Source of the DNA: Selaginella moellendorffii
Taxonomy: Eukaryota; Streptophyta; Lycopodiopsida; Selaginellales; Selaginellaceae
Reading direction: 5' to 3'
DNA: 36,523 nt
NCBI RefSeq assembly: GCF_000143415.4
Contig: NW_003314437.1
Location: forward strand, 6,344 to 42,866
The notes beneath the pieces were generated by a model. It did no database searches and was not told the DNA's origin. It worked only from the letters and a program-made list of their open reading frames with translations. A program made the position numbers and the translations under genes. Below, piece after piece: positions 23,283 through 31,784 of the stretch (the first letter of the stretch is position 1; each line of letters begins with the position of its first letter).

Positions 23283-23540
23283 CTAAGCGCTAGTGGACAC
23301 CTCCTTTTTGGTACTCTCAGCGGTACTCTCATCCTTCTCCGGGTCAGTTGTTTTGCTTTGGATTGTTGTCTCTAACGTTACTGGGGCGTTCTCGATAGTT
23401 GTTAATGTTGCCGTTTGTTCAGAAAAATGATCACCTGGAGTATAGTACGGGGAGTTTGGAAGACTTATATATTCTACATCTTCACCTATCTCCTTCTCCG
23501 TCTCCTTTTCTGCCTCACTTACAGATTTTGTGCTTGCCAT
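23283..23540 (-). CDS. Small acidic Ser/Thr/Glu-rich protein, unknown
   Basis: ATG at 23540 opens 85 codons ending in TAG: MASTKSVSEAEKETEKEIGE, then DVEYISLPNSPYYTPGDHFS, then a Thr/Glu/Lys-rich tail. The open frame extends upstream without a Met. A possible 3' splice site (CCATATTTTAG, about 23555-23565 on the minus strand) sits 17 nt before this ATG, so it may be an internal or last exon of a larger gene. There is no membrane segment and no known domain. A 22-bp palindrome begins 8 bp past the stop. It lies 3' of the DDE transposase on the same strand, now separated from it by the solo LTR. An accessory ORF of that element is possible but unproven. Confidence 0.4.
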   Translation of the reverse strand: MASTKSVSEAEKETEKEIGEDVEYISLPNSPYYTPGDHFSEQTATLTTIENAPVTLETTIQSKTTDPEKDESTAESTKKEVSTSA

Positions 23541-23660
23541 GAGAACGCTCTTCACCCTAAAATATGGAGTTCGTTGTGTTATAAAAGGAAACCAACACAC
23601 ACGCTGCAAGGGAATGATGGTACATAAAGCACGTAAGCCCACAATATGGGTTTATGTGCC

Positions 23661-23682
23661 ATTAATATGGGCCACACGCCAT
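23661..23682. repeat. 22-bp palindrome R4 (right half)
   Basis: The GGCCACACGCCAT half matches; the left arm is lost. Confidence 0.55.
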
Positions 23683-23768
23683 ATTATAAGATTTATGCAC
23701 GTGTGATTGGTAAATGCATATGTCACATCATCTTTGTTTTACCTCACACACTATATCAAGCCTCCTCT

Positions 23769-23794
23769 GATTCAGATTCGGATTGTTCACCTTG
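23769..23794 (-). repeat. 26-bp inverted repeat, right arm
   Basis: The minus strand reads CAAGGTGAACAA(T)CCGAATCTGAA(T)C. In frame it reads FQGEQSESESEEA then stop, so this may be a paralogous acidic exon end rather than a transposon terminus. Confidence 0.7.
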
Positions 23795-23826
23795 AAATAA
23801 AATACATTAGAAACTTTGTAAAGGAA

Positions 23827-23831
23827 TATTA
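23827..23831. repeat. Target-site duplication, left
   Basis: TATTA, identical to 25566-25570 on the other side of the solo LTR. Confidence 0.9.
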
Positions 23832-24953
23832 TGTAAGCGACTAAATTTTTCCATTCTACTTTAGTCACTTAACCACACCTCCAACCACTTGGAGGAGTCT
23901 CATTCACAACCTCCATAAGTCCAATCCAGGACTTGGGACTTGCTAGCCCCGAGAATGGCATCCATGCCACTCAACATTTGCACTTGGTCCAAGTGCTCCA
24001 CGTGTCCGATCCCATGACCGACACTCAAAGGTACCACCGACATAGCAGCTCGTTACGCTAAGGCCATGCCCAATCACCTTTGCCACACTGGTAGTCCACT
24101 ACCACTTGCATCACCGTCTTGGCTCTCCAAGACTAGGCAAACCATCCGTGAGTGGTCATCTCAGATCCACTCCTTAGCATCCTTAGGATGCCCACCGACA
24201 AGGGGAATAGCCTTCCCCAATATCCCTCTGTCAGTTCCCACTAAGTCCCTTTCTGCCCCTGGCCGTGTTTGCCAACACTGCCACTAGATCGAGACCCACA
24301 GGCCCGACCACTAAGTCCCACGGTCCTCTGGGACTTCCTCACCACACGACTGTGTCCTTGGTCACTACCTCAGAGGACTAATCCTCTTCCTTTCCACAGT
24401 CTGGGCCTTCGGGACAACATTTCGGAACACCGTGGCCTTACGCGAGCCACCTGGGTACTCTCCTCGCCTTTCGCCTTTAGGTGCTCTAGCCATGGGCTTA
24501 GAGCGAGGTTCCGTTGAGCCACGACAGGTGTCCAAGTAGGTAGTGCCACCCACACTTGGACTGGGAGCATCGGCCAGTCGATCTCCCGGGGGAACTAGAG
24601 CCGGCTCTTGAACACTTCACCAAGCTACCCCACTTGTCGGTCTGTGTTCACTCTAGTCTTGGACTTCCCAGTGGGCAGCTCCTCACTCAACACTGGGTCC
24701 GGCCTTCCTGGGCCAAACTGGCCTTTCCTGGCCAAACTGGCTCCACTGCAGTCCTCCCCCTACTATACTTTTGGAGCTCACCAAACCCCCCAGGGTCTGG
24801 GAGACGAACGCTTTGGGCTTTCACCCTCTCAGGCTCCGGACTCGGACTCGGACTCGGACTCGGACTCGGACTCGGACTCGGACTCGGACTCAGACTCGGA
24901 CTCGGGCTTGGGCTCGGTCTCGGCCTCGGCCTCGGTCTCGGTCTCGGTCCCGA

Positions 24954-24997
<44 letters not shown>

Positions 24998-25565
24998 CCG
25001 GTCTCGGTCTCGACTTCGGACTCCATCTCGGACTCCATCTCGGACTCCATCTCGGACTCCATCTCGGGTCCATCTCGGGTCCATCTCGGACTCCATCTCG
25101 GACTCCATCTCGGGTCCATCTCGGACTCCATCTCGGACTCCATTTCGGGTCCCTCTCGGGTCCACCTCGGACTCCATCTCGGACTCCATCTCGGGTCCAT
25201 CTCGGACTCCATTTCGGGTCCATCTCAGGTCCACCTCGGACTCCATCTCGGACTCCACTTCGGACTCCAACTCGGGTCCATCTCGGGTCCACCTCGGACT
25301 CCACTTCGGACTCCAACTCGGGTCCATCTCGGACACTCCCACGTGTCATGTGTTGGCCCTTTTGGGTCCCCTTTTGGAGCCTCGCCTTTTGCTCGCTTCG
25401 TGTTCGTTCCTCGAGCACTTCGTTGGGAGTTCCACTCCCGCTCTTGACTTTTCAAGTCGGAGCTTTTGGTCCAAACGTGTTACGCTCGTTTGGCTCTCGC
25501 TTCGGCCACTACCATGTGGCGCCCTTCCGGCTCCACTTTGGGGCCTAGGGATTTTGTGTCTCACA
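23832..25565 (-). mobile_element. Solo LTR with intact target-site duplication
   Basis: 1734 bp running from TGTAAGCGACTAAATTTTTCC to GATTTTGTGTCTCACA on the plus strand, the same ends as the LARD-like LTRs. It is flanked by a perfect 5-bp duplication TATTA (23827-23831 and 25566-25570) and no internal domain is attached, the signature of LTR-LTR recombination. It inserted at the stop codon of the minus-strand transposase: the right TATTA contains its TAA. Confidence 0.92.
24828..25335. repeat. LTR minisatellite, copy 3 (largest)
   Basis: Three blocks in order: a nearly pure (CTCGGA)n run from about 24838, a (CTCGGT)n run to about 25010, then 11/12-bp CTCGGGTCCAT and CTCGGACTCCAT units to about 25335. 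It is longer and more homogeneous than in the other LTRs. Confidence 0.95.
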
Positions 25566-25570
25566 TATTA
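25566..25570. repeat. Target-site duplication, right
   Basis: TATTA. Its last three bases are the minus-strand stop codon TAA of the transposase frame. Confidence 0.9.
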
Positions 25571-26815
25571 ATGAATCTCACCTTGAACCCGAGTTATGAA
25601 TGCTCTTGCTGCATCTCTTGCATGGTCTGGCAAGGTGATGGTGGCACTCTGCTTCCGCATCCAACCATGCACAACATTATCCACCGATATGCTCATGCTG
25701 GGATCCCTTGGATTCAGCACCCATCTCTTTTCTAGGCAATCCTTCGTATATCCGGAACTTGGCTTGAACCACTCCACAGTTACATTGAAGGAGTTAGTTT
25801 CCGCGTCCTCCTCTGCATCAGTGATGCAGCGCCCCACCCATATCATTTGTTTTTTATTACTGGGTCTGACAAGCACGACCATTCCTTTGCAGACCTGTAC
25901 TGGATTGAATGCTGAATCCGGCTTCTTGTTCCTCGGCCCACAATAGTGATCCTCAACATCGTTATCTGTCACTGCATTTCCAGAGGACATTGTTCCGCTA
26001 CTATCTGGTGCTCTGGGTTCTGGCCAAAAGGACTCTTTCAATTCTTCATATACAACCAGCCCATTTTGGATAGCAGATATAATCTTCTCCCAGTATTCGA
26101 GCAAAGGCTTGCACCTCTGAAAATAGGATTCTCCACCAAACACCAACCCCCTCTTCCAGAAGGCAATATGCTGTCTAATCCCGGCCACTATACTTTCCTG
26201 GTCTTTGAGTCCATCCGGGTGCATCGGCCGTGGGGAACCCTGAGGAATCATAGGTTCCCCAGTTATGGGATCTCTCTTGAAGAGTTCAATGCCGTCCACT
26301 GGCAGCCACACTGTGTCCCATTCTCTCATCTTGTACCTCATCACTGGAGCACCGTCACACATGCTGAAATGAAACTGAAGAGGCTTGGAGTGGCCAATCA
26401 GCGTTTCGGATCCATCCCTGATGTAGCCTCTTACAAACCCCTTAAAGTCTGGAACCTCTGTCAGAAGTGCAGCTTCAACAGTGCCTTTGATGCAATTTTG
26501 GAATTCATCGTAGAGTTGTGGGAGGGTGAGGACATTGGATCGCCGGAGGGACTCTGCCAGGTGACTGAACATGGCATCGACGTCTTCATGAGTGTGCCCA
26601 ACCATGAGAAAGCCAAGTGTAACCGTTTCAAATATGCCTTTGGCAACAAGCATCGCCAAGTACGCGAAGACGTACATGTTTTTGTTCTCACTGCCAGCAT
26701 TGTCTGTTTGGAGCAGAAGATGGGGTGGAAGGCCACATCGGCCGCAAGAACTTCCTTGAGATTCTGCTTCGTTTGGATGAGGCTGTGCATTCACCGGGCG
26801 ACCAGCCTCGTCGGA

Positions 26816-26837
26816 ATGGCATGAGGCCTCACGTGAT
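26816..26837. repeat. 22-bp palindrome R5, inside the transposase frame
   Basis: ATGGCATG, core AGGCCT, CACGTGAT. Confidence 0.85.
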
Positions 26838-26872
26838 AACCCTACAATCTGACGGCCAACATATTCACTGGG

Positions 26873-26894
26873 ATGGCATGGGGCCCCACGCGAT
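26873..26894. repeat. 22-bp palindrome R6, inside the transposase frame
   Basis: ATGGCATG, core GGGCCC, CACGCGAT. Confidence 0.85.
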
Positions 26895-28637
26895 ACTGCA
26901 AGCCTTTGCTCCTCCTCCAGCTGAACCCTGTATGGGGTTCGATCGACAAGGGCCTTATGCAAGGGTTGGCCGTTCAGCTCAGTCTGCGCACTTTGCAGAG
27001 ACCTTAAGTGTTTTGCTAGGGACGCAATCATCATGTTTGCACCCCCGCCACCCCATAGAGGTACAAAGAAGTTCCCATAGTTCTGGGCACCATGCCCATG
27101 AGCGATTATGCCAAACAGAGACACAGGCAGCTGCATGGATGAAGAGATTGCCTTGGGGGCAGGATTGAGTCGAGGTAAGCACGTCTTTTTCTGGTCCATT
27201 TTGTCGTGGATGATGCAGAGGTAAGAGTCAGGTCTCTCCATGGAGAGAATCCTGTTATGATAATATGCAGTCCTGCAGCTTCTCTGCTCGATGTTGTGGT
27301 CGAGCCGCCTTCTAACCAACGTCTCTCACTCTTGAGCGCTGCAAGAATTCTTCGACAAAGCCATTTTGATAGCAGTGCACTCGTCACACTTTGAAAAGCT
27401 GGAGTACTTTCCTATACTCACATCCCTGAACTTGTTGCTCCACAATCTACTAAATCTAGATTGGCTCAGCTTCCTGTAGCCATTACTCTGGAGTTCCCGA
27501 TTCACATCTTCCAATATGGCCCCCTTGGTATACATGGAAGGGAGAACTCGTTGGGTGTCTCGTGTTCCATCTTCCAAGAGGCGGGTTTTATGTGGTTGCT
27601 GCTCGCTACATGTCTCGACAAACCTCTTGAAGATTGCCTCTCCATATACAACATGACCCCTGGTTTTGTGCGTACCGTCGTTCCCATGGACTGCCTGTTG
27701 AACCCTTTGTTCCTCGAACTCAGTTTTGATTCTGTAGAATGTGGTTCGAGGGACTCCATAAATGATTCTCCATGCCTTCATGCAGACCAAACCCCTCTGG
27801 AAGACCATGCCCCCCACCTGATGTTCTGAAGCATCAACAGATGACCGTAATGCCTCATACACAAAATTGCGAGCTGCCTTCCAGGACAATGTCTTGTATC
27901 TTGCTCTCTCCTCTTCAATAGCATCCCAATCAGCATGTTGACAGCACCTCCTCTTGCAACAAGCAACTGTCGAGACCATTCGAACCTCCATCGCCATTTT
28001 CTGCCTTTTCGGTTCGTTGCTCAGATCCCTTTGGCTGCGCTTTAGGAAGGTGTACTTTCTTTTCCCATGAAGAGATGTTCTGTCATCAGTTGTAGTGGTG
28101 TTTGATTGTGAATCCTTCACATTCTCAAACACTAAGTGCCTCAATTTCCACCGCACAATGCTTCCAATAGTCAGACTGTTTTCTTCTGTGTCAACAACCT
28201 CTAAAATCGCAACTCCAATATCATCCCAGCCCAATTCTTGAATAGCAACCGCATCTCTTGGATCGACAACTGTGGCTAAGCCCTCAGCTACCACCTCCCC
28301 CTCGGGGTTGTTTAGAAACACCTTGGCCTGAATCCATGTAGCACGGTTCTTAAGATCCACGGAGGGAACATGCGTCGCACTTGCGCTGTCCCCAACATCT
28401 GCTTTCTTCTGAAGATTTTTCAAGGCAACAACAACATTTACCCCGACGACCATCTCTCCTCGTTCAATAGCGACCACATTCCCATCGAAGACAGTCTCTA
28501 CTGATACAGCAGCATTGCCTTCCCCAAGCCTTTGACAGTGTATAACAAAGTTCCGATCCATAGACACAAGGGTCCCTTTTGCAACTCTCTTCCCACCATT
28601 CAAAATGTAAACCTTTTCCCCAACCCTGAAGGCCATT

Positions 28638-28706
28638 CTGAAAGTGCAGAAAAGAAGTTAAGACCATACAAAAAATGATTGGAGAATGGCCTAAATCATA
28701 ACATAC
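28638..28706 (-). other. Candidate 5'UTR intron of the transposase gene
   Basis: On the minus strand, GGTATGTTATG (donor at 28706) is followed 69 nt later by CTTTTCTGCACTTTCAG, and the start codon follows as AATGGCC. Both signals are strong. It parallels the plus-strand gene, whose first intron directly follows its ATG. Confidence 0.45.
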
Positions 28707-28718
28707 CAAACAACCTCA

Positions 28719-28740
28719 ATAGCATGAGGCCACATGCCAT
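28719..28740. repeat. 22-bp palindrome R7
   Basis: ATAGCATG, core AGGCCA, CATGCCAT. Just upstream of the transposase 5'UTR intron candidate. Confidence 0.85.
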
Positions 28741-28788
28741 TATTCAAACATGCTATTGACACCCACGTGAAATTTCGCATTCACAAAA

Positions 28789-28810
28789 TTGGCATGAGCC
28801 CTCATGCCAT
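28789..28810. repeat. 22-bp palindrome R8
   Basis: TTGGCATG, core AGCCCT, CATGCCAT. Confidence 0.85.
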
Positions 28811-28886
28811 CTTGATATACACACAGCTGCAGGCAAGTAAAAACATACATGACAATACGCTAGCCATGAAATTGCAAGGGCCCAAG

Positions 28887-28908
28887 ATGGCATGTGGCCT
28901 CATGCCAT
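28887..28908. repeat. 22-bp palindrome R9
   Basis: ATGGCATG, core TGGCCT, CATGCCAT. The 8-bp arms are perfect complements. Confidence 0.9.
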
Positions 28909-28989
28909 TTCTAAATGTGGTCCTAAGCCATTCCATGGTGAACATACCAGGAAGCACAAGTGCCGAATATCAAGAGGAAGCGGTAGCCA

Positions 28990-29130
28990 CACCAAAGACA
29001 GTGCCGCTCGCAACACTGCAACTACTCGTAGCGCCGCTCGCAACACCGCAACTGCTCGTAGCGCCGCTCGCACAAACTGCCACTCGCATAAACTGCCGCT
29101 CGCAATGGCGCTCGCAATGCCGCAACCGCT
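28990..29130. repeat. Degenerate (GCCGCTCGCAAC)n-type repeat
   Basis: Repeats of CGCTCGCAACACCGCAACTG and CTCGTAGCGC with a period of about 30 bp. GC-rich, in the shared upstream region between the two genes. Frames over it are artefacts. Confidence 0.75.
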
Positions 29131-29501
29131 CGTAGACACATAAACCACAGCCCACAACGCCGCTTACACAAGCAGCGCTCACTGCGCTCAGCGGAACCAA
29201 GAACACGGCGCACAAAAATGATAGACCTAGGAATGAGTTCGAGAATTCAAAAATAACACACGCTTGAACGTCACATCAAATCCTCTGACAAACCAGATCT
29301 TATGATTCCTCTGACAAATTTCAAACTGAGTAGCTTCTAGACTTTGCTGTCGGAGGTTGAACTTTGTCACATCATGTCCTTGCCTCGATCCAGCTGTGCC
29401 ATGTCAGTGATTCGAACTTTGCCATGCCATGTCAGCGATCCGCGCCAAGATTATTCGCCGTGTAAAGGAATAATTACGCTGTGTGTGTACGTCCATTTAT
29501 G

Positions 29502-29523
29502 GCAATATAAGGCCACACGCCAT
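29502..29523. repeat. 22-bp palindrome R10 (right half)
   Basis: AGGCCACACGCCAT half only. It forms a 36-bp direct repeat with R11. Confidence 0.6.
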
Positions 29524-29537
29524 TCAAAGAATAATGC

Positions 29538-29559
29538 TCGACATAAGGCCACACGCCAT
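29538..29559. repeat. 22-bp palindrome R11 (right half)
   Basis: AGGCCACACGCCAT half only, followed by TCAAAGAATAATGCT as after R10. Confidence 0.6.
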
Positions 29560-29609
29560 TCAAAGAATAATGCTAGTCGAGCATTTTTTGGTGCATTTTT
29601 GGGTTCAAA

Positions 29610-29631
29610 ATTGCATGAGCCCACACGCTAT
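29610..29631. repeat. 22-bp palindrome R12 (variant)
   Basis: ATTGCATG, core AGCCCA, CACGCTAT. Closes module copy 1. Confidence 0.7.
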
Positions 29632-29899
29632 AAAGTTTACCTGTACCAAAAATAGAAACAGCTTTATTTACTTGGGAATTTAAGTGGTTGAGGCATTTTT
29701 AAACTTACAAACACATGCCCTACTTACATTCCTTTGGTTGCCTAAAATTCAAAAATATTATAAACCTTTCTTTTTGCATTTTCAATGTTTTCAATTATGG
29801 TTTTTGATTTTCGTAGGACCAGCCTAGTAATCTATTTGCATCCCGTCATGTTTATAGCTAGCTTTCGTTCGTCCCCTTCGCTAGCCTGAGATACATCTG

Positions 29900-29962
29900 C
29901 TCGGCATCTGCCTCTTACAGCATTTGCCCAGAAAGGGCATCTTTCTTCACGCAGCATTTGCC
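29900..29962. repeat. About 65-bp duplicated segment, copy 1
   Basis: CTCGGCATCTGCCTCTTACAG ... GCATTTGCC. It matches 30642-30705, which lies just before a palindrome. The longer order (module, then this segment) is thus duplicated at 29.5-29.96 kb and 30.47-30.71 kb. Confidence 0.75.
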
Positions 29963-29968
29963 ACATGA

Positions 29969-30000
29969 TTAGGGTTTAGGGTTTAGGGTTTAGGGTTTAG
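29969..30000. repeat. Interstitial plant telomere repeat (TTTAGGG)4-5
   Basis: An uninterrupted run of TTAGGGT-type heptamers of about 32 bp. This is the Arabidopsis-type plant telomere sequence. It is short, lies inside ordinary sequence and could act as a telo-box-like promoter element or be a repair scar. Confidence 0.95.
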
Positions 30001-30186
30001 CAATTCAGTAGCTTGATAAACATGCAAATACAGAACTTGATGCAAAATCCTTTGATATGTCACAATGCCCCTAGGACCATAAATACATTTCAATAGAGAG
30101 GGTCCTTTCATTTCATAACTCCTTACGTAGATCTTGGTGAAACCAGAGTTAGTGAAGTTAGTTTCTTGTGATCCCGCATCTGATTG

Positions 30187-30410
30187 TGATGTCCCTTTGC
30201 AGTTTCGATGGAAAGGTCAATGCACACCAAACTGTAAAATCTTGGAGCAAAATAACGGTCGGATCTATGGCAAATGCCCCTGAAACATTGTAAGGCTCGT
30301 GTGGTCTCATGTGGTGTCCGATTGAGATGCTTCTTTGCAGGGTCATCAAGAAAGACATTGTATACCATTCTGTAAAATCTAGTTGCGATCTAACGGTTGG
30401 ATCTCTAGAA
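30187..30410. repeat. Diverged tandem pair, period about 133 bp
   Basis: TGATGTCCCTTTGCAG...CTGTAAAATCTTGG...AACGGTCGGATCT and TGAGATGCTTCTTTGCAGG...CTGTAAAATCTAG...AACGGTTGGATCT are aligned copies. Confidence 0.65.
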
Positions 30411-30473
30411 AACTAAAAAAAATCTCGCGCGTGTCAGAATATCCTAGGAATATACTCCTATGTGCCCCTGAAA

Positions 30474-30495
30474 ATGGCATGCGGCCCCACGCCAT
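30474..30495. repeat. 22-bp palindrome R13
   Basis: ATGGCATG, core CGGCCC, CACGCCAT. Opens module copy 2. Confidence 0.9.
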
Positions 30496-30552
30496 TCAAG
30501 AGATAACGGCAGATGACGCCGATAATTTTTTGGTGCATTTTTTGGGTTCAAA

Positions 30553-30574
30553 ATTGCATGAGCCCACACGCTAT
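30553..30574. repeat. 22-bp palindrome R14 (variant)
   Basis: Identical to R12. Closes module copy 2. Confidence 0.7.
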
Positions 30575-30641
30575 AAAGTTTATCTTTGCCAAATAGAGAA
30601 AAGTTTATCTGTGTCATGTGAGGTAGTTACAGTCCTTTGTG

Positions 30642-30705
30642 CTCGGCATCTGCCTCTTGCAGCATTTGCACTGAAAGGGAATTTTTCTCCATTCAGCATT
30701 TGGCC
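30642..30705. repeat. About 65-bp duplicated segment, copy 2
   Basis: CTCGGCATCTGCCTCTTGCAG ... CATTCAGCATTTGG, partner of 29900-29962. Confidence 0.75.
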
Positions 30706-30711
30706 CTGAAA

Positions 30712-30733
30712 ATGGCATGCGCCCACACGCCAT
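30712..30733. repeat. 22-bp palindrome R15
   Basis: ATGGCATG, core CGCCCA, CACGCCAT. Opens module copy 3. Confidence 0.85.
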
Positions 30734-30846
30734 TCAAGGAATAACGCCACAGGATGCCTGGATTTTTGGGTTTAAAATGTTTAGGGTTTTTTGGGTTTTT
30801 TCAAAATATTTTGGGTCCAACGTTTTTTGGGTTTCTTTGGTTCAAA

Positions 30847-30868
30847 ATTGCATGAGCCCACACGCTAT
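30847..30868. repeat. 22-bp palindrome R16 (variant)
   Basis: Identical to R12. Closes module copy 3. Confidence 0.7.
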
Positions 30869-31205
30869 AATATTGATTTGAGAGAAAAATAGAAACAGAT
30901 AGAATTTCTTTATTTAGCTGAACATCTGCCATTTTTGGAAATACAAGATGCTTTGGAATATCCAATCATGCATGGTATAAATATAGCGAGGGTATTAAAT
31001 GATATCCCAATCATGATCTTTCTTTTGGATTTCGCGTGCATGCAGTCCGAGGAATGATGACGTTGCGGATTTCTTTTGGATTTTGCGTGCTTGCATGCGC
31101 GCGGCAATCCAGAAATTAATGGTGGCGCCTAAGTCCGAGGAATGATGACGTGGCGGGATTACCAACCGTTGTGACATTTCGCGCGTGTGAGGTTAGGTTT
31201 TGCAT

Positions 31206-31400
31206 TTTGCTTTGTACTCGCGCTTGCACACTCGCGCTCGCGCTCGCATCACACTCGCGCTCCCGCTCGCATCGTGCTCCCACTCGCGATCACGCTCACT
31301 TCTCTACAGGTTTCTCGTGTGCATCGGCGTCCACTCGCGCTTGCATCACACTCGCGCTCGCATCGCGCTCGTGTGCATCGGCGTCCACTTCAAGACACAC
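31206..31400. repeat. CTCGCGCT-type low-complexity repeat upstream of the plus-strand gene
   Basis: Irregular repeats of CACTCGCGCT, CGCTCGCATC and GTGCATCGGCGTCCACT. CpG-rich, lying 200-390 bp upstream of the ATG at 31598. Frames over it (Ser/Arg/Ala-rich) are artefacts. Confidence 0.8.
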
Positions 31401-31625
31401 CCAGTTTGTAACTTCGCCGCCAACTCCACCGCCCACTCCACCACCCACACGCAGCCCACTTGGCGTCCCGGGAGATTTCAGCACCACTCTCCAACTGTAA
31501 GTGGCAGAGTAGCCTTGCTGCTACGATCCGCTGCACACACAGTGCACATTCGCCAGCGAGTCCGGCCTCGATTGTCACGGCCTCCATTCGGCTTCAAATG
31601 GTAAGTCTTTTAGATGAAGTAGAAA

Positions 31626-31647
31626 ATGGCATGAGGCCACATGCCAT
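31626..31647. repeat. 22-bp palindrome R17, in intron 1
   Basis: ATGGCATG, core AGGCCA, CATGCCAT. Perfect arms, followed by TCAGTAG, an acceptor-like tail. Confidence 0.9.
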
Positions 31648-31702
31648 TCAGTAGCAACATTGGCATGCACCGATTGGGCTCTCGAGTGGAGTCCGGTTAC
31701 AG

Positions 31703-31724
31703 ATGGCGTGTAGCCTCACGCCAT
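31703..31724. repeat. 22-bp palindrome R18, in intron 1
   Basis: ATGGCGTG, core TAGCCT, CACGCCAT. Confidence 0.9.
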
Positions 31725-31762
31725 CTTAGGATGCAGCCTCAAGACATCTGATGCAGTGGTGA

Positions 31763-31784
31763 ATGGCGTGTGGCCTCACGTTAT
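31763..31784. repeat. 22-bp palindrome R19, in intron 1
   Basis: ATGGCGTG, core TGGCCT, CACGTTAT, followed by TTCCAG. Confidence 0.85.

Larger units (their letters stand above)
26807..26896 (-). other. In-frame 90-nt insert, possible intron, with two palindromes
   Basis: On the minus strand it begins GTATCG and ends CCGACGAG. It has GT-AG ends, is a multiple of three and has no stop. It covers both palindromes and falls in a low-conservation stretch just before the second catalytic Asp block. It can be read as translated (PCHPSEY, SCHSDEAG) or as an intron. The donor is moderate and the acceptor lacks a good pyrimidine tract. Confidence 0.35.
25568..28636 (-). pseudogene. DDE-type (DUF7869-like) transposase, one in-frame TGA
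   Basis: One reading frame of 1022 codons from ATG 28636 to TAA 25568, with a single TGA at codon 437 (27326-27328). Domains, numbered unspliced: two related N-terminal modules (about 5-55 KVYILNGGKRVAKGTLVSMD and 103-127 KVFLNNPEGEVVAEGLATVV); a basic linker near 192-213; a Cys cluster CCKRRCCQ (226-233); a helix-turn-helix-like segment (285-305, CMKAWRIIYGVPRTTFYRIK); FSKCDEC (414-420); then a DDE-like core with HDKMDQ (Asp about 478), LLLQTDNAGSENKN (Asp about 645) and MVGHTHEDVDAMF (about 679-690); and a C-terminal module with GMVVLVRP and MIWVGR. The VGHTHEDVDAMFS motif is characteristic of DUF7869-type DDE proteins. The acidic triad is present. Two 22-bp palindromes lie inside the frame (26816-26894). 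The TGA means either a recent pseudogene, a spliced-out stop or readthrough. Confidence 0.82.
29538..29641. repeat. Palindrome-bounded module, copy 1
   Basis: Order: palindrome half (ends CACGCCAT), TTCAAAGAATAATGC, TTTTTTGGTGCATTTTTGGG, TTCAAA, then the variant palindrome (GCATGAGCCC...ACACGCTAT) and AAAGTTTA. The same order recurs at 30474-30583 and, with a longer middle, at 30712-30880. Confidence 0.8.
30474..30583. repeat. Palindrome-bounded module, copy 2
   Basis: Begins with a full 22-bp palindrome (30474-30495), then TTCAAGAGATAACGGC, TTTTTTGGTGCATTTTTTGG and GTTCAAA, the variant palindrome (30553-30574) and AAAGTTTAT. Confidence 0.8.
30712..30880. repeat. Palindrome-bounded module, copy 3
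   Basis: Begins with a palindrome (30712-30733) and TTCAAGGAATAACGCC. The middle has diverged and lengthened with TTTTTTGGG-type runs. It closes with TTCAAA and the variant palindrome (30847-30868). Confidence 0.7.
29130..31205. other. Intergenic region between the divergent genes
   Basis: No protein-coding gene seen. It holds composite repeat modules, seven palindrome copies, an interstitial telomere repeat and small duplications listed separately. Promoters of both genes should lie in 28.7-31.6 kb, but no core element could be assigned with confidence. Confidence 0.5.

Noticed and set aside
24556-25571. Long open frames (up to 330 codons) with SDSD, RDRD, GLGL or PRWSP repeats on both strands
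   Set aside because: All six frames are open because of the CTCGG minisatellite inside the solo LTR. There is no non-repetitive protein content.
25596-26824. Plus-strand open frames of 116 and 292 codons
   Set aside because: Shadows of the minus-strand transposase frame; no recognisable motifs.
27308-27330. An 18-nt intron (GTGAGA...GGTTAG) removing the TGA
   Set aside because: Far below a workable intron length. The 45-nt alternative remains open but has a weak donor.
28900-29215. Overlapping small frames on both strands
   Set aside because: Produced by the GCCGCTCGCAAC repeat; no conserved content.
29969-30000. A chromosome end
   Set aside because: Only four to five repeats, with ordinary sequence and genes on both sides.
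31150-31604. Open frames rich in Ser/Arg/Ala/Leu upstream of the plus-strand gene
   Set aside because: They derive from the CTCGCGCT low-complexity repeat and are out of frame with the gene.
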